NCBI RefSeq assembly: GCF_000234665.1
Contig: NC_018325.1
Location: 80,001-144,000, forward strand
DNA: 64,000 nucleotides
Direction of reading: 5' to 3'
DNA from: Leishmania mexicana MHOM/GT/2001/U1103
Lineage: Eukaryota; Euglenozoa; Kinetoplastea; Trypanosomatida; Trypanosomatidae
Part shown: piece after piece, positions 46,847 through 56,141 of the stretch
Layout: every line of letters starts with the position of its first letter
How positions within the stretch are numbered: the first letter of the stretch is position 1
Notes under the pieces: model-generated
The model's input: only the letters and a program-made list of their open reading frames with translations
What the model was told of the DNA's origin: nothing
The model's database searches: none
Made by a program: the position numbers and the translations under genes

Positions 46847-48961
46847 ATGCTTTTCGGATCCCAGACGCTGCACCGACGTGCGTCTGCCCAGGCTCTCGCG
46901 ACAAGGGGCGCACTGAACACGGCAGTCTCATGGACATCGACCCGCACCCTTGCCTTGTCTGCCTCCCTGCGGTGGTGTAGTAGTACGAGCAGCAGCAGTA
47001 GCAATACAGCGCGTTGCGAGGGCAGCGCGGACGGCGAGAACGCCTCCTCGGCGAACACATCGGCGCCCAACTCCTCTACAGCGGGGACGGCCGCACCCAA
47101 GCGTCGAGTGCAGATAGCGGTGGTGGGCAGTGGGCCCAGCGGCTGTTTCGTTGCCAGCCACCTTGTCAAGAAGCACCTCGACCTGCACGTGGACATCTTT
47201 GAGCGGCTGCCAGTGCCGTTTGGTCTATGCCGCTACGGCGTGTCGCCAGATCACCCGGACGTGAAAAACGTGGAGAAGCAATTCATGGATCTCTTCCAGA
47301 GCGGGCGCGTGACGTGGGTCGGGAACGTGTCCATTGGGAAGGAGATCCCGCTGCAGGCGCTGCTGGCGCACTACGCGGCGGTGGTGTTCGCGACGGGCGC
47401 GGACGGGTCAAAGCAGCTACGTATCCCGGGCGAGGACCTCGGCGGCGTCATCCCCGCCCGGAGCTTTGTGGAGTTCTACAACACCTTCCCGTTTCCGTAC
47501 GGCTCGCCGCACTTCTGCCCCTTCGATCTTGAACGCACAAAGCGCGTCGTCGTCATCGGGAACGGCAACGTGGCGATGGACGTGGTGCGGGTGCTCGGTG
47601 GGTCGTACAAGTACTTCTCTCCAACCGACATGAACTGTGTTTCCATCAAGGAGCTCATGAAGAATCAGGTGGAGCACATCAGCGTGGTGGCCCGCCGCGG
47701 CGTTGAGCACTCCGCGTTCGCCACCGCCGAGTTCCGCGAGATCACCAAGTATCAGGAAGACCATGTGAAAGTCGAGGTGGACCACTTCGACCTCGGCGCA
47801 GCGGTGGCGGCAATGCCGGCCGGCAAGGTCATGCGTGCGCACAAGCGCATGATGGAGCTCGTGCATCAATATGCGCTGACCAGCGAAGAAGCGGCCGCCG
47901 AAGCGGTGCAGTTGGCAACGGATGCGCAGGGCGTGCCACTTCCGAGCGCCATCGCGGCGAGCGCTGCCGCCTCGCCTGCAGAGCCGCCTGCAACGACGAC
48001 AGCATCGGAATACGGAATGAGTCGCCCACAACGCGGCATCCGGGGGCCGTGCTGCCTTCGCTTCCGATACAACCTCACCCCGATCGCCATCCTGCCCAGC
48101 CGCCACCGCAAGAACTACATTGGCGGGGTTCTCTTCAAGAAGACGCGTGCCGAGGCACCGCGCAAGGCAGCAGAAGACGAGGGCGAGTACTGCGTCGTGC
48201 CATGCGACCTCGTCATGACCTCCATCGGCTACCGCTCTGACAGCATCCCCGGCGTCCCGTTCGACGACCGCGCCGGTGTCATCGACAATGAGAAGGGGCG
48301 CGTGAAGGGTATGCCGCGTGTGTACTGCGCCGGCTGGGCCAAGAATGGTGCCAAGGGCATCATCCTCCACTCCGTCGTCGATGCGCAGGAGACGGCAGCG
48401 ACCATTCTGGCGGACATGGAGGCAGGCGTCATCCCGACAGAGCCGACAGCGCAGCCGGAGGAGGCCGAGGGAACCGCAGCGGCGGTCGGGTCCTCGTCAT
48501 CCAACGCGGCCGAAGCCGAGCCGGTGGAGGTGGTGTCCTTTGAACACGGCAACTCCACGCCTCACCGACAGGCGGCCGGTGCTGCCACCACAACGATGTA
48601 CGGCAAGTACGGTCTCGTCGACTACTTCGTCACCAAAAAGCTTCAGCCTGTGTCCATTGCGGGCCTGCAGCGCATCTTGCACGTGGAGCACCAACGTGGT
48701 GTCGACCTCGGCAAGAAGGCGGAGAAGATCAGCACGGTGCGCGACATGCTCGACGTGGCCCTCGGTGGTGACGTAGGCAAGAAGGCTGACGAGCGTATTC
48801 GCGGGATCACCCCCGCCCGCTCTGACGCGATGCTGTACCTGAAGGAGCTGCTCGACGACGATACGGACTTGAGGGCGTTTGCTCGCCAGGTTGCGCGGGA
48901 TGTGCCACACAAGCTTGCCCAGCAACATCCGCTTGGCACCATCGCACCTGGACAGCTGTAG
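46847..48961 (+). CDS. FDXR: Mitochondrial NADPH:adrenodoxin (ferredoxin) oxidoreductase
   Basis: The protein is 704 aa. Residues 1-~85 form a Ser/Thr/Arg-rich mitochondrial presequence. The FAD-binding fold begins at VQIAVVGSGPSGCFVASHLV (~87-106), followed by LPVPFGLCRYGVSPDHPDVK, a hallmark of the family. A second nucleotide fold, VVVIGNGNVAMDVVRVL (~234-250), binds NADPH; VARRGVEHSAFATAEFRE and YCAGWAKNGAKGII are also characteristic. The enzyme passes electrons from NADPH to mitochondrial ferredoxin for Fe-S cluster and heme A synthesis. It is larger than the ~490 aa animal enzyme because of an Ala/Thr-rich insert (~350-395) and another before the last helices (~525-585). The family's C-terminal motif is kept (GKKAEKISTVRDML). 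Confidence 0.93.
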   Translation: MLFGSQTLHRRASAQALATRGALNTAVSWTSTRTLALSASLRWCSSTSSSSSNTARCEGSADGENASSANTSAPNSSTAGTAAPKRRVQIAVVGSGPSGCFVASHLVKKHLDLHVDIFERLPVPFGLCRYGVSPDHPDVKNVEKQFMDLFQSGRVTWVGNVSIGKEIPLQALLAHYAAVVFATGADGSKQLRIPGEDLGGVIPARSFVEFYNTFPFPYGSPHFCPFDLERTKRVVVIGNGNVAMDVVRVLGGSYKYFSPTDMNCVSIKELMKNQVEHISVVARRGVEHSAFATAEFREITKYQEDHVKVEVDHFDLGAAVAAMPAGKVMRAHKRMMELVHQYALTSEEAAAEAVQLATDAQGVPLPSAIAASAAASPAEPPATTTASEYGMSRPQRGIRGPCCLRFRYNLTPIAILPSRHRKNYIGGVLFKKTRAEAPRKAAEDEGEYCVVPCDLVMTSIGYRSDSIPGVPFDDRAGVIDNEKGRVKGMPRVYCAGWAKNGAKGIILHSVVDAQETAATILADMEAGVIPTEPTAQPEEAEGTAAAVGSSSSNAAEAEPVEVVSFEHGNSTPHRQAAGAATTTMYGKYGLVDYFVTKKLQPVSIAGLQRILHVEHQRGVDLGKKAEKISTVRDMLDVALGGDVGKKADERIRGITPARSDAMLYLKELLDDDTDLRAFARQVARDVPHKLAQQHPLGTIAPGQL

Positions 48962-49785
48962 GCCTCCATCTCCCTTTGATTGGACGTCGAACGCGTTGTG
49001 GGGGGCGCGGCTTGCTTGGCCATCTTTTATCTCTCTCTCTCGCACTACCGCGCAAACGACAAGGCTACGGGCGGGATGTGGCCACTCACAGCGCCGCGTA
49101 GCACGTAGACGTGCAGCACGTGTATGTTTCTCTCTCTGCGTGTGTGTGTGTGTGTGTGTGCGTCTGCCCCTCGCCCTTCTCTTGCGGAAGGCGAATCCAT
49201 ACAGAGCAGCGACGCGATGCCAGGTATGGGCCTGCGGGCTGTTGCGTGGAGGAGGGCACTTTCCCTCGCGGTCACGCCGGTACATGTGTCCTCGACGCTG
49301 TTGCGCTCACTCTCTCCTGTGCCCTCTTTTCGCCTGTTCCATTGCGGCTCTCCCGTCAACCCCACCCCACCACCACCACCCCCACGCATCCCCGGCGGCG
49401 GCTATCACGTCTTTGCGTGCGTCCACGCGGACGTCATCCGGTGCTCTCCCCTGCCACCAACGGTGATACCGCACACGTGCGCAATATTCACATATCATAC
49501 ACAACTTCTCCTCCCCTGCACACATACACACACGCACATGCACACACACACACACACACACCGGCGCGGACAGCTCTCTCCTTCGCTCCGCCTTCAGCCA
49601 CACAACCGCATCCCTGCCAACATTCCTTGCTTGTCTTTTCATTATTTTTCGTTTGCAACGCCAGCTGGACACACACGTACACGCCACCACCACCCTCAGC
49701 AGCAGTAGCAGTCTCTCCGAGCCCTACACCGCCACCTCCTCTGACCCTCTCGCTCCTGTTTTCCCCACGCAAGCACTTCAACGCC
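48962..49785. other. Intergenic/UTR
   Basis: No gene is supported. TG and CA microsatellites lie at 49139-49160 and 49545-49560. The stretch ends in CTCGCTCCTGTTTTCCCCACGC followed by AG at 49772-49773, 12 bases before the next ATG. Confidence 0.6.
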
Positions 49786-51045
49786 ATGTCCGAACTACAG
49801 AGCCTCGCCCCGGAGACGGCCTTCACCGTCGCATCTACGTTCCTCGCGTACTACTACAGCGAGTTCGTGAAGCTGAACGAGCTGGCGCGCATGTCCGACC
49901 TGTATGACGAGCGGTCCTACATGACGCTTGTGGACTTCCGCGACGAGGTGCCGGTGGTGGCGCACGGCCGCAACGCAGTGGCAAACCTGCTGGCGAAGCT
50001 TGACAGCACGCTCGGTCAGCGCAAAATCGAGATCATTACTGTGGACACCGTGGCCCTGCCGCACAACTGCGTTCAGGTCATATGCCAGGGCGTGATGTAC
50101 CTGCGTGAGTACCGCCGTGTGTTCCTGCACGTCTTCATGCTGGAGCCAACAGCGTACCGCACCAAGACGTATCACATCGCCTCCGACTACCTGCGCTTTG
50201 TAGACTCGGAGAAGGAGGTCATCCCAGAGGGTGCCGTGGTTATTGCAGCCGACCAAGTCGCCGCCTACCTCGAGGAGAGCCGCCGCCGTGTCGAGGAGGA
50301 GCAGCGCCGCCAGCTCCTGGAGTTCCAGCAGCGCATCCGTCTGCAGCAGCAGCAGCTGCTGCAGCAGCAGCAGCAGAAGGCCGCCGCTATGAACGTGCCT
50401 GCCCCCGCCTCCCGCCAGTCTCGCCCGGTTGTCTCGGCCTCGTGCGAACCATCCGATCCCCAAGAGCAGCAGCGCCCCGCCCGCCCACCGCGCGATGGCG
50501 TCCGCCCCGCTCGCGGTGAGCGCAAGCCCCGTGAGCTGCGCGAAAACCGTGAGCCGCGCGAGAACCGCGAGCTGCGCGAGAACCGTGGCGAGCGCAAGCC
50601 TCGGGAGCCTCGTGGTGAGCACAAGCCGCGCGAGGGGGAAGAAAAGGTCGCTGCTGCGTCACCGTTTCGCCCGCCTGGTGAAGGAAAGAAAAGTGGCGAG
50701 CGCGGCAACCGGAAGCCTGCCGCCGCCGCGAACGCCGCGAAAGGCGCAGCAGATACTGCTGCTGCTACCCCGGCCCCCGCCGCGGAGCGGAAGCCGCGCC
50801 GCGAGTCGAGCCCGACCGCTGCTATTATCATACTTCGTGTGCCGAAGAAGATCAAGCTGTCGGACATCAAGGCGGAGCTGGTCAGCCAGGGTTTCTCCGA
50901 GCTGAAGGACCTCTTTTGGTGCGGCCGCGACAGCGCCCACGCAGTGGTGAAGTTCTCCGCAGTGGAAAAGGCGACAGAGGTCTTTGAGACGAAGCCCTTC
51001 AAGATTCAAGGCGAGAGCCTGAACATGGACTACTACCACGAGTAG
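49786..51045 (+). CDS. G3BP-like RNA-binding protein (NTF2-like domain plus RRM)
   Basis: The protein is 419 aa. Residues ~10-135 form an NTF2-like domain (FLAYYYSEFVKLNEL, then YMTLVDF, then CQGVMYLREYRRVFLHVFML). A Gln-rich helix follows (~165-205, CAG-coded runs). Residues ~230-295 hold charged repeats built on RExRENR and GERKPRE. The C-terminus (~345-419) is an RRM with RNP2-like IIILRVP and RNP1-like HAVVKFS. This order, NTF2 then low-complexity then RRM, is that of G3BP/Rasputin stress-granule proteins, except that the RGG segment is replaced by Arg/Glu repeats and lies before the RRM. Likely a cytoplasmic mRNP regulator. The start follows an acceptor 12 nt upstream. Confidence 0.85.
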   Translation: MSELQSLAPETAFTVASTFLAYYYSEFVKLNELARMSDLYDERSYMTLVDFRDEVPVVAHGRNAVANLLAKLDSTLGQRKIEIITVDTVALPHNCVQVICQGVMYLREYRRVFLHVFMLEPTAYRTKTYHIASDYLRFVDSEKEVIPEGAVVIAADQVAAYLEESRRRVEEEQRRQLLEFQQRIRLQQQQLLQQQQQKAAAMNVPAPASRQSRPVVSASCEPSDPQEQQRPARPPRDGVRPARGERKPRELRENREPRENRELRENRGERKPREPRGEHKPREGEEKVAAASPFRPPGEGKKSGERGNRKPAAAANAAKGAADTAAATPAPAAERKPRRESSPTAAIIILRVPKKIKLSDIKAELVSQGFSELKDLFWCGRDSAHAVVKFSAVEKATEVFETKPFKIQGESLNMDYYHE

Positions 51046-52498
51046 GCAATGCCGCTGCAGGCAACCCTGCGGCGGCGGTGAGGAGGTGGAGGGCGGCGAT
51101 GCAGCTGAGACGGCAGCCGATGGCGTCACCCTTGCCCGTCCACGTCTTTCCTGCAGGGCCAGCCGCATCACGCCCTCCGTGTCCGCGTGTGTGGTGCCGT
51201 CTTCAGCTCCCATTTTTTTGTTTTAGTCTAACTTGTGTGCTTCTCCTTTCCAAGAGGGGAGATGGGGAGGTGCGTGCATCCGCCTTCGCTGCCACCCGAC
51301 AACCTCACTCACACAGACACGCACGCGCGTGTGTTTCTCTCGTTCTCTCCCTTCCCCCTGTGTGCCCGCGTGCGCCCTCGCTGGCGCGTTCCTCGCTGTA
51401 CGGCATATCTAAAATAAAGCGCCAACCTCTAACGTACACAGAGCCAAGCACCTCGAACGACGTCAGTGCCACTGCCCATCACGACTAAGGAAGACGTTCG
51501 GAGACCCACGCACGCGCACGCACCCACCAAGGGCGAGTGGCAACTTGTCCGATGTGCAATGGAGATGCAGCCACGTGTGTGTGTGTGTGTGTCCCATGCA
51601 CGTGTCGAAGAAGGCGCGAGCGCAGCTATGCTGTCATTGGCCCCTCCACCAACGACTGCCATCGCGTCATGACAGCCGTTTTCATCGCTTGCGCACCATC
51701 CCACTCTACCTCCTCTGTGGCTCACACAAACCACCGCCACGCACACGCACACCCACGCGCACGCGCACCACTTGTTCGTTGCCCTCGCGCAGCCCTTGTG
51801 ATTCTTGAACTCTTTTCCCACATCCCTCGCTCCCACACGCACGCATTGGCTCTCTCCATCCATGCCGTCTTGACATCGTCTCCGTCCTCGCATTGTCCGC
51901 ACACCAACACAACTGGCCACTTCGCACTACGCCCCCTTCCCCCACCTCTCCTCTCTCCGGTTCTCAGCAGTCCACGAGTGAGAGAGAGCACGCCTTAGTG
52001 CAGCCCGTCCATCGGTGTCTGTGCGTGTGTGTCTGTGTGTTGCTCTCAGGCGTCCATCGCCACTACCACCACCACCACCACCCACACGTTCGGTTTCACC
52101 TAAACCGCCCCCGCCCTCGTTGACTCCCTCCGCTCCTTACCTCTGTTTCTAGGTTTACTTCGCCGTCTTTGCAGACGGCCATTGCACCCCATCACCCACC
52201 ACCCCTCTACCAACTCCGTAGCCGCCGCCAACGACCCGTCCCACTCGTCTCGGCAGTGGCGCTCTCTTCGTTGCTTCTATTTGTCGAAGTCCTCGCCTCA
52301 ACACACATTGCTTGGTCACTTGGAACGCGTGCCAGGCGCCGCGCCCCCCCCCCCTCTCCCTCCTCGAGCCGTTTCGCGGTTGTCGTCGCATCAAGGAGAA
52401 AACGTACACTTTTGAACGCCGCCACGAAGACTCGCGCACAAGGAGCGAAGCGCCAGCGGGCAACTCAGCCGACGCCAACATCGACTGCCCCATCGACT
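51046..52498. other. Intergenic/UTR (1.45 kb)
   Basis: No gene is supported. TG-rich patches lie near 51576-51591. CCA repeats at 52063-52083 and a long C/T-rich stretch from ~52100 end in CTCTGTTTCTAG at 52152, the best acceptor before the desaturase gene. That would give a ~350 nt 5' UTR, longer than for most neighbours. The in-frame extension to 52169 lacks an ATG and is unlikely to be translated. Confidence 0.6.
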
Positions 52499-53311
52499 AT
52501 GGCAGCCTCGGGCGGCGAGGTGATTGGCCGCGAGGGCGATCCGTCCGTGCGCAGGGCGAACGCGAAGCAGCTGGCCGCCGGCTACACCAGGAAAAAGCGC
52601 CTCCTCGAGTGCTGCTACCTCTCCGCCTCCACGTTCCTCTGGTGCAGCAACGTCATCGCATGCGGCCGCTACTTTGTCTTCGCGTCCGATGCGAACTCGA
52701 TGCAGCTCGTATGGGTGCCGCTGTTCATCATTGCGGCCATGACGCTGGCGGACTTCGTCTCCGGTCTCGTGCACTGGGGCATGGACACGTGGGGCACCCC
52801 TGACACGCCGATCTTTGGCACCTTCATCCGCAGCTTCCGCGAGCACCACGTTGACCAGACGGCCATGTGCAAGCACGACTTCATCGAGACGAACGCCGAC
52901 ACGACGCTGCCTCTCCTCCCTCTGCTGCTTATCCAGTACGCGTGCGTGCGGTCTACAAATCGCAGTGGTAACGGCTATGTCGTCAACCTGCACGTCCGCA
53001 ACATCGGCGCACACGTCTTCCTCTGCACCTTCTTCATCTTCGTGGCCATCACAAACGAAATTCACAAGTGGTCGCATCAGGCGAAGCAGTCCCGCATTGT
53101 GCGCAAGGCAATGGAGATCGGCATTCTCCTCTCCCCCATTGCCCACCGCAAGCATCACAAGGACCCCTTCGACCGCACCTACTGCATCACCACGGGGTGG
53201 TTGAACCCCCTGCTCGACTCCACGAACTTCTGGCGCCACCTGGAGTCTCTGGTGTCCTCTATCACGGGCGAAATCCCGCGCGTCAACGACCAGACTCTGC
53301 TGGGGAAATAG
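52499..53311 (+). CDS. PEDS1: Plasmanylethanolamine desaturase (TMEM189/CarF family)
   Basis: The protein is 270 aa, the same length class as human TMEM189. The His-rich pattern of the family is complete: GLVHWGMDTWG (H92), FREHHVDQTAMCKHDFIE (H116, H117, H126), ITNEIHKWSHQ (H189, H193) and IAHRKHHKDPFDRTYCITTG (H216, H219, H220), then NPLLDSTNFWRHLE (H247). Hydrophobic segments flank these (~36-62, ~70-92, ~134-150, ~168-188). The enzyme introduces the vinyl-ether double bond that turns plasmanyl- into plasmenyl-ethanolamine, the last step of plasmalogen synthesis in the ER. Leishmania membranes are rich in ethanolamine plasmalogens, so the gene fits the proposed organism. Confidence 0.93.
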   Translation: MAASGGEVIGREGDPSVRRANAKQLAAGYTRKKRLLECCYLSASTFLWCSNVIACGRYFVFASDANSMQLVWVPLFIIAAMTLADFVSGLVHWGMDTWGTPDTPIFGTFIRSFREHHVDQTAMCKHDFIETNADTTLPLLPLLLIQYACVRSTNRSGNGYVVNLHVRNIGAHVFLCTFFIFVAITNEIHKWSHQAKQSRIVRKAMEIGILLSPIAHRKHHKDPFDRTYCITTGWLNPLLDSTNFWRHLESLVSSITGEIPRVNDQTLLGK

Positions 53312-54671
53312 GAGCACCGCCAAATGACGAGAAGAAAGCGCACGCATGCACGCTCGGTGTCTCTGCCGTCCCTCTCACCGTCACGTCTGGAGCTCGGTCT
53401 GTGGGCAGGGAAGAAAGAATCCGCCTCACGAGAGGACACACGCGCGCACGCGGGCGCACTCCTCCGCCTCTGTGTGTGTGCGTGCGTGCGTGTGTCCTCT
53501 CGCCGGTCCGACTCGCCTTCGCCGCACGGCCGTGTTGATATTCTCTTCTCCGCTTATGTTTTCTCTTTTCGAAGGGGGAGGTCCCTCTCCCTCTAAGCGT
53601 GGCCGAGCATGCATGTATGTGTGTGATCCGGTGGGTAAGCGGCAATGGGGGGGGTGTTGGGAGGAGAGGCATCCCCCCTCCCTCCCCCTTCCCCTTGTAT
53701 TGTTTCGACTCTGTGCTCCTTAACCTGACTTGGTGTTCTCTCTCTCCTTTGATTCGTTCTCTTCCCCCATCTCCCCCTCGCTCCGTCTGTGTCGTCTGCG
53801 TGTGTGGCACACATCACACACGGATCCTGTGAGACTAACCCTCAGCCGTCCCCCCCCCTCTTCTCCCTCCCCTCAGTCTCGTCTGCATCGCCCCGCCCTC
53901 ACCCGCCGCGCCGCTCTCTCTCTCTCTATCCCCCTCCACCTCTGGCTCTCCCCTCCCCCCTGCCGCCGTCACATGCTGACTTGCCTCCTCCACGTTGGTG
54001 TGACGGTGGCCGGTGGTGCCGGCAGTGGGAGAAGGCAATCTGAGGCATCGCACACGTATAGAAAGTGCACAGCCGTTCGCGTATCAGGGCGGTGTCGTCG
54101 GTGCCGTAATCGTTGGGAGAGAGAGGGAGCAGCCTCTGGTGGCCAGCGGAGAAGAATGACGCATACATGTGTGGGTGTGGGTGCCCGCGTGATGCTCGGC
54201 TGATCTGGTGGCGGGCGGGCGGGGTGGGGGATTGGCGTGCAGGAGCCACACCGGTGAGAGGGCGGACGAGGGCGATGGCGTGTGACAAATCCCAAAAGAG
54301 GTGCGAAAGACGAGTGGAAATGGGGAGCGCGACAAGCGGACAGCCACAAAGGGCGGAGGTCATCACACGAGGTGCGTCGTGTTCCGCTGACCGCGCTTCT
54401 CCGAATGCACGTATCTCATCCGCGGCAGCAGCCACGATAACGGTGCCCACAGCGTGTCCATGCTAAGCAGCTGTCGCCCGTGTCTGTGAGTCTGGGTGGG
54501 GGTGTCGGCGCTGCTAACTCTCTTCCTGCTCTCTCTCTCCTCCTCTGCTTAGCCTCTCCGTTCCTTTTCCTCGACACTTGAACGCCTCTCCACGGACGCA
54601 CACCGACGGCGCTGTGCACTCGATCCCTCCTCCCTCTCTGTGCCCTGGCCCCCGCCCCTTCAAGCCTCTCG
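53312..54671. other. Intergenic/UTR (1.36 kb)
   Basis: No gene is supported. Pyrimidine-rich DNA dominates 53650-53990. A more balanced, purine-rich patch at 54000-54450 has open frames on both strands, but none is convincing. The segment closes with a C/T tract at 54517-54549 and an AG at 54551-54552. Confidence 0.6.
54517..54552 (+). promoter_or_regulatory. Predicted trans-splice acceptor
   Basis: A long CT-rich tract (CTCTCTTCCTGCTCTCTCTC and on) ends in TTAG. It is the clearest acceptor before the orphan gene at 54672, giving a leader of about 119 bases. Confidence 0.55.
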
Positions 54672-55361
54672 ATGAAGACAATACTCCAGGTGGGGCCCGC
54701 GCAGTTCGTCATCGAAGGCGCGACTTTCCTCCTCCTCTGCGTGGATATTCGGCAAACACTAGCGGCGATCGTGAAGCTGCAGGAGTGCAGCATCTCCCTC
54801 AAGCTGCACGTCGACGAGCTGGAAACACGTCTGGCAGAGGATGCGCGCCGACTGAGAGCAGCCGGGGTAGCGCTGCCCGAAGCGCTGCCCGGCGATGACG
54901 ATGACGGCGACGACACCACTGCGGGAGGCTCGCTGCTCTCTCGCGTAGGCGCCGCTTCTCGGTCGTCATGGCAGCGGCGCGCATACATAAGATCGGCGGC
55001 GCCCATGCCACGGTACGTGTGCCCCACAACTGGCCAGCGACACCCTGTCTTTCACAGAGGACCGCTCTTCATATTCTCCGAAGCGTCCTTCGATGCAGCG
55101 GAGGCGGTGGTGCAGCGCCTGCAGGCGCGCCTGCTGGAGCAGCGCCTCCTGCTAGACGAGATGGACCTGCAGGCGCTGTGCAGCGGCGGTGACGACAGTA
55201 TGGTCTCCGACGCGCCGACGCGTGTGTTGCCGCTCCCCATTATGGAGCTTGACACGTACTTGTCCACGTCCGCCAATGTGATGCCGGCGTACGACGCGGA
55301 AGGAAATCGCCGCCGTTGCTCCACGACAGTAGTAGGAACATCCGCGGCTCGGCGGTATTGA
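54672..55361 (+). CDS. Hypothetical protein, function unknown
   Basis: The protein is 229 aa and I do not recognise it. Residues 1-60 look ordered: a hydrophobic block (FVIEGATFLLLCVDI) leads into a helix with coiled-coil character (VKLQECSISLKLHVDELETR). An acidic linker (~75-85) and a second helical segment at ~140-175 (EAVVQRLQARLLEQRLLLDE) follow. The hydrophobic block is short and flanked by charges, so a membrane anchor is uncertain. The start is the first ATG after the predicted acceptor at 54552, and coding status rests on codon bias and this context. Confidence 0.6.
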   Translation: MKTILQVGPAQFVIEGATFLLLCVDIRQTLAAIVKLQECSISLKLHVDELETRLAEDARRLRAAGVALPEALPGDDDDGDDTTAGGSLLSRVGAASRSSWQRRAYIRSAAPMPRYVCPTTGQRHPVFHRGPLFIFSEASFDAAEAVVQRLQARLLEQRLLLDEMDLQALCSGGDDSMVSDAPTRVLPLPIMELDTYLSTSANVMPAYDAEGNRRRCSTTVVGTSAARRY

Positions 55362-56141
55362 TCATGTGTATCAGGAGGAGGAAAGGTGGCCGTGTGTGCG
55401 TGCGTGCACGTGCCTCTGCCGCTCCCCTCAGATTGTCTTTTCTTTTTCACTGTGGAACCCCGCCCTTTCTCTCTCGTCTTCCCGTGCCGTAGCGCACGCC
55501 CCACTCGCACACACGCCCACACGCACGCTGAGTCTCTGCCGCTGCCTTCTCTCTCAGGCTGTGATGCATGCGCCGCTGGACATGCCGACGTGGATGCGCA
55601 CGTGTATGTGTGTGGGCATGTGGACGAGCGTCCTCAACCAGATCAACAGCAACACGAAAAAAAAGGCAACGCCGTTCCTCCACCCCCATCCCCCATGTGT
55701 GGCCGCGCGCGCACACACGCATCGCCGTCTTTACCACCTCTGCTGTATGCCTTCGCGCTTTCTTGGGGAAGGTGCGGGACAGGGCTAGCGGGCAGACTCA
55801 GGGGGGAGGAGCCCGACAGCGGCGATGAACCACAACGTCGCCCATCGCACTCCCAATCGCTCTCTCTCTGACTCGCTCTCCCTCCTCCCTCATGTCAGCA
55901 TCAGCTGCTGCCACGGCTGCCACGGCGGCACACACATCCGTTGACAGAGCCGCTGCGTCCTTCCTCGTTTTCATGTCAAGCGTGCGCAGACGCCTTCCTC
56001 CCCCGTAAGCGTATCCACTAGCGGCCCAACTCCCACGCCCGGCTCCTCGCTCATCAGCGGGGGAGGGGGGCGGTGAGGCAAAGAAGGTGGCCGTGTGTGT
56101 GTACACGCATAAGTGTCTGACGCCGCCGCTGCACCACCATC
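55362..56141. other. Intergenic/UTR
   Basis: No gene is supported. C/T-rich DNA at 55853-55895 is followed by ATGTCAG ending at 55898. This is a plausible acceptor giving a ~243 nt leader for the next gene, though nearer AGs exist. Confidence 0.6.

Noticed and set aside
47417..48370. 317-codon open frame on the - strand
   Set aside because: It is antisense to adrenodoxin reductase, whose identity is certain. The composition is typical of an antisense shadow.
53926..54450. 174-codon - strand open frame in the gap before 54672
   Set aside because: It looked briefly interesting because the local composition is balanced, but there is no motif, it ends in Gly/Arg repeats, and it opposes the transcription direction.
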